From VRUE01 sp963704505 (GTDB lineage: Bacteria; Actinomycetota; Thermoleophilia; Solirubrobacterales; 70-9): DNA of 64,000 nucleotides. The stretch spans positions 1,736,001 to 1,800,000 of the forward strand of contig OY969912.1 of the NCBI GenBank assembly GCA_963704505.1, in the 5' to 3' direction. This document shows, piece by piece, positions 16,439 to 22,753 of this stretch. The position numbers were made by a program, and so were the translations under genes. A model generated the notes under the pieces. It ran no database searches. It saw only the letters and a list, made by a program, of their open reading frames with translations, and was not told the DNA's origin. Positions within the stretch are counted from its first letter, which is position 1, and every line of letters starts with the position of its first letter.

Positions 16439-16912
16439 CTAGAGGTCGTAGCGGGCGATGTCGGCGTCGAGGCGCTCCGCGTCCTCGCCGCGGGGAGGCG
16501 CGGCGCCGCCCTCCGGCCCGGAGCCGGAACTGCCGCGCCAGCGGGCCACGCCGAGCCCGAGGGCGATGACCGCGACGACGAAGGCGATCGCCGGCACCAG
16601 GTAGGCGGAGAGGTCGAAGCCCGAGTGGCTCGGAAGCGCCAGGACCTCGTCCCCGTACTGGGCGACCAGCTCGTCCTTGACCTCGTCCTTGCTCTTGCCT
16701 TCGGCGATCAGGCCGGCGACGAACGCCTTCTCGCGCCGCGCCTGCGGCGAGTCGGCGAGCTCGAGCAGGGTCCCGCAGACCGGGCACATCACTTCGTCTT
16801 CGATGTCGGAGATAGCGACCTTCGGCGCTCCGCCCATCGCCATCGCCGCCGTCGGGATCACGGCGATGACGACCGCCGCCATCACAGCGAGCAGCAGGCC
16901 CCCGCGCCTCAT
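16439..16912 (-). CDS. ccmH: cytochrome c-type biogenesis protein CcmH
   Basis: 157 aa. A signal-anchor (LLLAVMAAVVIAVIPTAAMAMG) precedes the redox domain IEDEVMCPVCGTLLELADSPQARREKAFVAGLIAEGKSKDEVKDELVAQYGDEVLALP, which keeps the CPVC thiol pair of the CcmH family (LRCPVCQ in proteobacteria). A second membrane helix, YLVPAIAFVVAVIALGLGVA, follows. In System I, CcmH reduces the heme-binding cysteines of apocytochrome c with CcmG and works with CcmF. It overlaps ccmG by four bases (ATGA). Confidence 0.88.
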   Translation of the reverse strand: MRRGGLLLAVMAAVVIAVIPTAAMAMGGAPKVAISDIEDEVMCPVCGTLLELADSPQARREKAFVAGLIAEGKSKDEVKDELVAQYGDEVLALPSHSGFDLSAYLVPAIAFVVAVIALGLGVARWRGSSGSGPEGGAAPPRGEDAERLDADIARYDL

Positions 16913-17433
16913 GCGCCGTCGCCTTCGATCAGCGGCGAGACGTTGTCATCGAGGAAGCTCTCATCGACGGGGCCCCGCCAAATCAGCGCCAGGTGCCCTT
17001 CGGGGTCGACGAGGAAGTTCTCCGGCACGCCGGTCGAGCCGAACGCCTCGCTGCGTTCGTCGCCGACAGAGCGCAGTTGCGGGTAGGTGGAATGGAACTC
17101 ATGCAGGAAGGCGAGCGCGTCTTCGCTGTTGTCCTGGACGTTGATGCCGAGCACGGCGACGCCGTGCCGCCGGTTCTGCTCGTAGAAGCTCTGCAGGGCC
17201 GGGGTCTCCTTGCGGCACGGCCCGCACCAAGATGCCCACAGGTTGACCAGGACCCATTTGCCCCGGTATTGGGCGATGTCGCCTCGGCCTTCGCCGCCGA
17301 GGACGGGCAGGGACTTGTCGGGGACCGGGTCGCCGAGGGCGATCTTCGACGAGCCCTTGCTGAGCAGGCCGAAGGCGAGCAGCGCGATCACTGCGCAGAC
17401 GGCGAGAAACGCGAGGAGGGAGCGGGCGCTCAA
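16909..17433 (-). CDS. ccmG: thiol:disulfide interchange protein, TlpA/CcmG (DsbE) family
   Basis: About 174 aa. An N-terminal anchor (SLLAFLAVCAVIALLAFGLL) leads to a thioredoxin-fold domain with VNLWASWCGPCRKETPALQSFY (WCGPC active site), AVLGINVQDN and the cis-Pro region STGVPENFLVDPEGHLALIWRG, typical of CcmG/ResA. It would keep apocytochrome cysteines reduced outside the membrane. The frame is open to an ATG at 17490, but that start would overlap the divergent hydrolase gene at 17484; I prefer the TTG at 17433 just before the membrane helix. Start uncertain. Co-transcribed with ccmH. Confidence 0.85.
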   Translation of the reverse strand: MSARSLLAFLAVCAVIALLAFGLLSKGSSKIALGDPVPDKSLPVLGGEGRGDIAQYRGKWVLVNLWASWCGPCRKETPALQSFYEQNRRHGVAVLGINVQDNSEDALAFLHEFHSTYPQLRSVGDERSEAFGSTGVPENFLVDPEGHLALIWRGPVDESFLDDNVSPLIEGDGA

Positions 17434-17483
17434 TATGGCCGGGAAGGTTAGATCGTCGGTAAGTTCAGGCAATCGCCGAGCAG

Positions 17484-18281
17484 ATGACAATTGACGGAAT
17501 CGGGATTCGGGTCGACCGCCGGGGCAGGCTCGGAGACCCCGCCGACCTGCCGATTCTGGTGCTCCACGGCTGGGGCGCGCACCTCGAGGCGATCGAGCCG
17601 ATCGTCGCGCCGCTCGCCGAGCAGACCGAGGTGGTCGCGCTCGACCTGCCCGGTTTCGGCCAGTCCGCGGACCCGCCCGAGCCCTGGGGCTCGGAGGAGT
17701 ACGCCCGCTTCGTCGCCGACCTGCTCGCCGAGCTCGGGATTCCCCGCTGCCACGTCATCGGGCACTCGCGCGGCGGCGCGGTCGCGATCTGCCTCGCCGC
17801 CGGGCGCCCCGAGCTCGTCGACCGGATGATCCTCATCGACGCCGCCGGCCTGCGGCCGAAAAGGGGCATGCGCTACCGCATGCGGGTCGCGGTCGCCAAG
17901 CTCGGGAGGCTCCTCGGGCTACTGGGCCCGCCCGGGCGGCGGCTGCAGGAGCGGATGCGCAGGCGGGTCGCCTCGACCGACTACCTCCAAGCCTCGCCGG
18001 CGATGCGCGAGACCTTCCGGCGGGTGATCGCCGAGGACCTCTCCGGGCGCCTTCCCGAGGTGGCCGCCTCGTGCCTGCTGGTCTGGGGCGACGCGGACGA
18101 GGACACCCCGGTCTGGATGGGACGGCGGATGGAGGAGCTCCTTGCCGATGGCGCCCTGGTCGTGTTCGAGGGCGCCGGGCACTTCTCCTACGCGGACGAG
18201 CCGGTGCGCTTCGCCCAGATGAGCCGACATTTCCTCTGCGAGCAGCCGCGACAGGTGGCCGCCGGGGGCGGGGTTTCGTGA
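17484..18281 (+). CDS. alpha/beta-hydrolase fold protein
   Basis: 265 aa. Oxyanion-hole region LVLHGWGAHLE, nucleophile elbow HVIGHSRGGAVAI, acid near VWGDADEDTPVW and catalytic His in FEGAGHFSYADEP form a full triad. The middle lid is short and basic (PKRGMRYRMRVAVAKLGRLL). No signal peptide is seen. Its last bases GTGA overlap the start of the MurF-like gene, so it is the first gene of a coupled operon with a Mur ligase and two D-Ala-D-Ala ligases. A role on a peptidoglycan-type ester or amide is possible but inferred only from context. Confidence 0.88.
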   Translation: MTIDGIGIRVDRRGRLGDPADLPILVLHGWGAHLEAIEPIVAPLAEQTEVVALDLPGFGQSADPPEPWGSEEYARFVADLLAELGIPRCHVIGHSRGGAVAICLAAGRPELVDRMILIDAAGLRPKRGMRYRMRVAVAKLGRLLGLLGPPGRRLQERMRRRVASTDYLQASPAMRETFRRVIAEDLSGRLPEVAASCLLVWGDADEDTPVWMGRRMEELLADGALVVFEGAGHFSYADEPVRFAQMSRHFLCEQPRQVAAGGGVS

Positions 18282-19948
18282 GCGGGAGCGAGTGGATCGC
18301 GCTCGGACTCTCCGGCGGGGTGGTCCTGGCGATCGCCGTCGGTCGCGCCCATGTCCTCCTCCACCTGCTCCAGCTCGAGCACTACGAGCAGGGGCGGCTC
18401 CTGGTCTGGGTCAAGCGGCGCGGCGAGAGGCTCGATCCCTCGGACGCGCGACCGGCCGTCGGGCTGCCCGCCCTCGTCGCCTTCACCTTCGCGGTCGGCA
18501 TTCCGGCCGTCGGAGTCGCCATCGGGGCGCTGGGGCTGGTGCAGGCGACCCTGCGCGCCCGCGCGGTGATCGGCCGCGATCAGATCAAGCCGCTGCAGTT
18601 CACGCCTCGGGCGAGGAGGATCTACACGACCGACCTCGTGCTCGTCGCCCTCGCGGTCGGCGCCGCTCTCGTCGTCGGCGCCCTTGCCGGTGCGATCGCG
18701 GGTGCCCTCGCCCTCGCCGTGGCCGGCCTGCTGTCGTCGCTGCTCGCCCCCGAGGCCCTCGGTCTGGCCAACCTCCTGATGCGACCCGTCCAGCGCGCCG
18801 ACAACGCCCGTTTCGAGCGCCGCGCCCGCCGCCGGCTGCGCGAGGTCGACCCGCTGGTGATCGGGATCACCGGTTCCTACGGCAAGACGACGACCAAGGG
18901 CTGCGTAGCCCAGGTCGCCGACCTCGCCGGACCGGCGCTGCCCACCCCGGCCTCTTTCAACAGCTACCTCGGCGTGATCCGCGCGATCAACGAGAACCTG
19001 CGGCCGAACCACCGCTCCTTCATCGTCGAGATGGGTGCCTACCGGCGCGGCGACATCGCCGAGCTCTGCGAGTTGGTCAAACCGAAGATCGGGATCCTGA
19101 CGGCGATCGGCCCCGCCCATCTGGAGCGCTTCGGCTCGCTCGAGGTGACGACCCTGGCGAAGGGCGAGATCGCCGAGGCATTGCCTGCCGACGGGACCTT
19201 CATCACCCGCGCCGACGACGAGCGCTGCATGCAGACGACCTCCCGCACATCCGCCGGGCTGCGCTTGTTCGCTCCGCAGGCCCACCCCGACGCTGCGGTC
19301 TGGGCCGAGAACGTCGGCCTCGATCGCGGGCGGACCCGCTTCGATCTCTGCCTGGCGGAGAAAGGGGAGGTGGTCCGGCGCCCGGTCAGCGCCCGTCTGC
19401 TCGGCACTCACAACGTCGCCAACCTGCTCGCCGCGGCCTGTGTCGGGGTCGAGCTGGGGCTGTCGCCCGAGCAGATCGCCCGCGCGCTCGGCCAGGTCTC
19501 GCCGCCGGAGCACCGGCTGGCGCCGATCGTCAATGCCGCGGCCGGCATCGTTGTCATCGACGATGCCTACAACGCCAATCCCTCCGGGGCTCGGGCGGCA
19601 CTCGAGGTGCTCGGCGCCCATCCCGGCGAGCGGCGCGTTCTGGTCACACCCGGGATGGTCGAGCTCGGCGATAGCGAGGAGGCCGAGAACGAGGGCTTCG
19701 GCGCCGCCGCGGCTGAGGTCTGCGACCTCGTCATCCTGGTCGGCGAGCAGTCCGAGCCGATTCGCCGTGGGCTCGACGGGGCGGGCTTCCCCGCATCGGC
19801 GATTTCCCAGGTGGATGACGCTCAGGGGGCCCAGAAACTGCTGGCTGAGACCTCCCGCCGCGGCGACGTGATCCTCTTCGAGAATGACCTCCCGGACCTC
19901 TACAAGAGCCGGGAGGGCGATCAGCAGCGGCAGGCCGCGGCCGCCTGA
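18278..19948 (+). CDS. membrane-anchored Mur ligase family protein (MurF-like)
   Basis: 556 aa from a GTG at 18278 that overlaps the previous stop. The first ~190 residues carry hydrophobic helices (WIALGLSGGVVLAIAVG; LVAFTFAVGIPAVGVAIGALGLV; LVLVALAVGAALVVGALAGAIAGALALAVAGLLSSLLA, probably two). A Mur ligase core follows: ATP loop ITGSYGKTTTK near 196-207, SFNSYLGV, FIVEMGAYRRGDI, LTAIGPAHLERFGS, LLGTHNVANLLAA and IDDAYNANPSGARAAL. The DAYNANP motif and order match MurF, which adds D-Ala-D-Ala to the UDP-MurNAc peptide. Normal MurF has no membrane part, so this is either an unusual MurF or a ligase for a related peptide. Two Ddl homologues follow. Confidence 0.87.
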   Translation: MSGSEWIALGLSGGVVLAIAVGRAHVLLHLLQLEHYEQGRLLVWVKRRGERLDPSDARPAVGLPALVAFTFAVGIPAVGVAIGALGLVQATLRARAVIGRDQIKPLQFTPRARRIYTTDLVLVALAVGAALVVGALAGAIAGALALAVAGLLSSLLAPEALGLANLLMRPVQRADNARFERRARRRLREVDPLVIGITGSYGKTTTKGCVAQVADLAGPALPTPASFNSYLGVIRAINENLRPNHRSFIVEMGAYRRGDIAELCELVKPKIGILTAIGPAHLERFGSLEVTTLAKGEIAEALPADGTFITRADDERCMQTTSRTSAGLRLFAPQAHPDAAVWAENVGLDRGRTRFDLCLAEKGEVVRRPVSARLLGTHNVANLLAAACVGVELGLSPEQIARALGQVSPPEHRLAPIVNAAAGIVVIDDAYNANPSGARAALEVLGAHPGERRVLVTPGMVELGDSEEAENEGFGAAAAEVCDLVILVGEQSEPIRRGLDGAGFPASAISQVDDAQGAQKLLAETSRRGDVILFENDLPDLYKSREGDQQRQAAAA

Positions 19949-19993
19949 GCCAACTTCTCCGGCGCCTGACCCGGGTATCGTCCGACCTCCTCG

Positions 19994-21214
19994 ATGGCGG
20001 CCCCCGGACAAAAGATCGGCGTCTGCTTCGGCGGCCCCTCGGTCGAGCACGACGTCTCGATCATCAGCGCCGAGCAGCTGATGGAGGCGCTCTCCGAGCG
20101 CCACGAGCCCGTCCCGATCTACCTCGCTCGCGACGGCCGCTTCTGGACCGGAGAGGGCCTGCGCTCGGTCGACGCGTTCGCCTCCGACCCGCCCGACGAC
20201 GGTGAGCCGTGCGAGCTGCGCCTCGGGCGGTCTGACGGCGCCGGCTTCGTCCAGCCCGGCGGCTCGCGGCTTCGCGGCGAGCGCCTACTCCGCCTCGACG
20301 CCGTCATCAACGCGATCCACGGGACCGGCGGCGAGGACGGGGCGCTGCTCGGCGCGCTCGAGCACACCGACCTTCCCTACGTCGGTGGCGGTGTCGGGCC
20401 CTCGGCGGCGGCGATGAACAAGGCGACCGGCAAGGCCGTCTTCCGCGCCGCCGGGATCGAGGTCAACCCCGACATTGTCGTCGGCCGCAGGGAGCATGGC
20501 GAGGACTCCGCCGCGGTCCTGCGCCGCGCCCAGGAGGAGGTCGGGCTTCCCTGCTTCGTCAAGCCGATCTCGCTCGGATCCTCGATCGGCGTCTCGCGCT
20601 GCGCGACCGTCGAGCAGCTCGAGGACGCCTTCGAGCTCGGCCTCGAGCTCGACCGGGCGGTGATCGTCGAGCCTGCTCTCGACGAGGCGATCGAGGTCAA
20701 CTGCGCCGTGCTCGGCCGCCCCGAGGGCGAGGTGCGGGCCTCGGTCTGCGAGCAGCCCGTCAAGGAGGAGGACTCCTTACTCGGCTTCGAGGAGAAGTAC
20801 ATGTCCGGCGGCAAGGGAAAGGGCGGCAAGGGAGGAGGGGGCGGCGCCAAGGACGCCGGCATGGCCTCCCAGGACCGGATCATCCCGGCTCCGATCCCAG
20901 ACCAGCTGACCGAGCGGATCCAGGAGACCGCGCGCCGCGCGCACCTGGCGCTCGGCTTTGCCGGCGTCGTTCGCTACGACTTCCTCGTCGGTGACCCCGA
21001 GGGCGATGCGACGGTGGTGCTCAACGAGGCCAACACGGTCCCGGGCTCGTTCTCCTTCTACCTGTTCGAGCGCCAGGGACTCGCCTTTCCGGACCTCGCC
21101 GACGAGCTGATCGACATCGCCCTCGCCGAGGCGGCCGAGCGGCGCGCGACTACCCGCACCTTCGAGTCGATCCTGCTCGAGACCTACACCTCACGGCAGG
21201 CTGGGGGAGGCTGA
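19994..21214 (+). CDS. D-alanine-D-alanine ligase family protein, copy 1
   Basis: 406 aa. The N-terminus KIGVCFGGPSVEHDVSIISAEQLMEAL has the Ddl SxEHxxS motif; HGTGGEDGALLGALE, PYVGGGVGPSAAAMNKATGKAVF, CFVKPISLGSSIGVS and LNEANTVPGSF are the other ATP-grasp and active-site blocks. GFEEKYMSGG keeps the omega-loop Tyr found in D-Ala-D-Ala (not D-Ala-D-Lac) enzymes. The omega loop is enlarged by a Gly/Lys run near residues 268-290. It starts 45 bases after the MurF-like gene and ends overlapping copy 2 by one base. Confidence 0.9.
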   Translation: MAAPGQKIGVCFGGPSVEHDVSIISAEQLMEALSERHEPVPIYLARDGRFWTGEGLRSVDAFASDPPDDGEPCELRLGRSDGAGFVQPGGSRLRGERLLRLDAVINAIHGTGGEDGALLGALEHTDLPYVGGGVGPSAAAMNKATGKAVFRAAGIEVNPDIVVGRREHGEDSAAVLRRAQEEVGLPCFVKPISLGSSIGVSRCATVEQLEDAFELGLELDRAVIVEPALDEAIEVNCAVLGRPEGEVRASVCEQPVKEEDSLLGFEEKYMSGGKGKGGKGGGGGAKDAGMASQDRIIPAPIPDQLTERIQETARRAHLALGFAGVVRYDFLVGDPEGDATVVLNEANTVPGSFSFYLFERQGLAFPDLADELIDIALAEAAERRATTRTFESILLETYTSRQAGGG

Positions 21215-22155
21215 TGGCCGGGCGGGTCCTCGTCGCGAACGGCGGCCGCTCGATGGAGCGCGAGATCAGCCTGCGCTCCGGGCGCCGGGCGGCGAGCGCC
21301 CTCGAGGAGCTCGGCTTCGAGGTCGAGACGATCGACCCGGACCACCGCTTTGTGAGCAAGGTCACCGAGTACCGGCCCGAGTTCGTCTTCGTCGCCATGC
21401 ACGGCCGCGGTGGGGAGGACGGCACCCTCCAGGACCTGCTCGAAATCCTCGAGGTTCCGTACACCGGCTCCGACGTCCACGCCAGCGCCCGCTGTCTCGA
21501 CAAGCACGCCTTCAAGGAGATCCTCAGGGGCGAGGGCCTGGCGACGCCGCCCTGGCACTCGTTCAACCGCGAGGCTTTCACCCAGTTCGGCGCCGGCGAG
21601 ACCCTGCCGGCGCTGACCGCCGAGCTCGGCTTCCCCCTGGTGGTGAAGCCGGCCCGCGAGGGGTCCTCGCTGGGGATCAAGGTCGTGCACAGCTCCGACG
21701 AGTTCGTCACCGCGGTGCTCGGCGCCTTCAATTACGACGACCGCGTCGTGATCGAGCGCTTCATCGCCGGCCGCGAGCTCGCGGTCACCGTGCTCGGGGA
21801 AGCGCGCGAGCCGCGGGCGCTGCCGATCGTCGAGATCCTCACCGACGAGCCCTATTACACCTTCACCGCGCACTACGAGACCGGGGCGGCGACGCTGCGG
21901 GTCGCCGAGCTCGATGCCGGGGAGCAGGAGGCCGTGAAGGAGGCGGCGACCAGGGCGTACTCGCTCGCCGGCTGCCGCGATCTTGCCCGCGTCGACATCA
22001 TCCTCGACGGCGGCGGGCCGCAGATCCTCGAGATCAACACCGTCCCCGGCCTCACCGAGACCGGCCCGACGCCCTTCGCCGCAGAGGCGGCGGGGGTCGA
22101 GTTCGACGAGCTGATCGCGGAGATGGTCGGCCGCGTGACCGCCGGCCTGAAGTGA
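21214..22155 (+). CDS. D-alanine-D-alanine ligase family protein, copy 2
   Basis: 313 aa, a compact Ddl homologue. VLVANGGRSMEREISLRSGRRAASAL has the SxERxxS start, with Arg in place of the usual His; then FVAMHGRGGEDGTLQDLLE, PYTGSDVHASARCLDKHAFKEIL, PLVVKPAREGSSLGIKVV and ARVDIILDGGGPQILEINTVPGLTETG. The omega loop reads EPYYTFTAHYETGAAT, shorter than and unlike copy 1. The two copies are therefore not recent duplicates and may use different substrates. Last gene of the operon; a tRNA gene follows 66 bases on. Confidence 0.9.
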   Translation: MAGRVLVANGGRSMEREISLRSGRRAASALEELGFEVETIDPDHRFVSKVTEYRPEFVFVAMHGRGGEDGTLQDLLEILEVPYTGSDVHASARCLDKHAFKEILRGEGLATPPWHSFNREAFTQFGAGETLPALTAELGFPLVVKPAREGSSLGIKVVHSSDEFVTAVLGAFNYDDRVVIERFIAGRELAVTVLGEAREPRALPIVEILTDEPYYTFTAHYETGAATLRVAELDAGEQEAVKEAATRAYSLAGCRDLARVDIILDGGGPQILEINTVPGLTETGPTPFAAEAAGVEFDELIAEMVGRVTAGLK

Positions 22156-22221
22156 CCGGGTGCTCGCCACGCTGCTCGGCGACGGGCTGGGCGGCATCTG
22201 GGCACCTAGAATGGCCGCTGC

Positions 22222-22294
22222 GCGGACGTAGCTCAGTTGGTAGAGCGCGAGCTTCCCAAGCTCGAGGTCGCGGGTTCGACCCCCGTCGTCCGCT
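22222..22294 (+). tRNA. tRNA-Gly (CCC)
   Basis: A full cloverleaf can be drawn: acceptor GCGGACG/CGTCCGC, D-arm GCTC-AGTTGGTA-GAGC, anticodon arm CGAGC-TTCCCAA-GCTCG with anticodon CCC at 22255-22257, T-arm GCGGG-TTCGACC-CCCGT, discriminator T. CCA is not encoded. Confidence 0.95.
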
Positions 22295-22302
22295 TCTCGC
22301 GG

Positions 22303-22644
22303 TCAGGCAGCTCTGATCACGCCCGGCGGGATCGGGGCGTGTCCGTTGAGGGCAGCAGTTGCTTCGCGGAGGCCGGTGTGCCCGCCGCCGGAGCCGTTGC
22401 CGGTAGAGCCGATGACGCGGTAGAAGTGCTCGGTCGCGCCGCGGACCTGGCGCTCGCTGGCCAACTCGATCAGGCCCGATTTGAGCAGCTCGGTGACGTG
22501 GTAGTTGACGTTGCTGAGCGGGACCCTAAGCTCATAACTGAGATCACTGGGGGACAGAGTGCGGCCATCGTCCATCTCGAGCACTTCCATGACGGAGATG
22601 CGCAGCGGGTGCGTATTTGCTCGGGCGAGTAGCTGCCAATCCAT
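22303..22644 (-). CDS. small winged-helix transcriptional regulator (ArsR-like)
   Basis: 113 aa. Residues about 1-75 form a winged helix: TYPE N-terminus HPLRISVMEVLEMD, recognition segment LSPSDLSYELRVPLSNVNYHVTELLKSGLIEL and a wing RQVRGATEHFYRVI. This is the ArsR/helix_turn_helix layout. No metal-binding CxC is present, so it is not a classic metal sensor. The C-terminus is Gly/Ala-rich. It is divergent from the giant secreted protein genes across a 109-base AT-rich gap and may control them. Confidence 0.8.
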   Translation of the reverse strand: MDWQLLARANTHPLRISVMEVLEMDDGRTLSPSDLSYELRVPLSNVNYHVTELLKSGLIELASERQVRGATEHFYRVIGSTGNGSGGGHTGLREATAALNGHAPIPPGVIRAA

Positions 22645-22753
22645 TTGGTGCCTCCGATTCTAGAAGTGGTTAAAGCTGATACCTAAAAATTCTATCCTAA
22701 ATCATCAAAATCGGGTATTGTCTCGCCCAACGGGTTTTACAAAGGAGATTCAA
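22645..22753. promoter_or_regulatory. AT-rich divergent promoter region
   Basis: This gap is clearly more AT-rich than its surroundings (AAAGCTGATACCTAAAAATT, ATCCTAAATCATCAAAATCG). It separates the winged-helix regulator from the large secreted protein. AAAGGAG at 22741-22747 is a strong ribosome site for the latter. Exact -10/-35 boxes cannot be fixed. Confidence 0.5.

Noticed and set aside
18188..20104. 638-codon minus-strand frame
   Set aside because: Antisense to the MurF-like gene, whose motifs are unmistakable.
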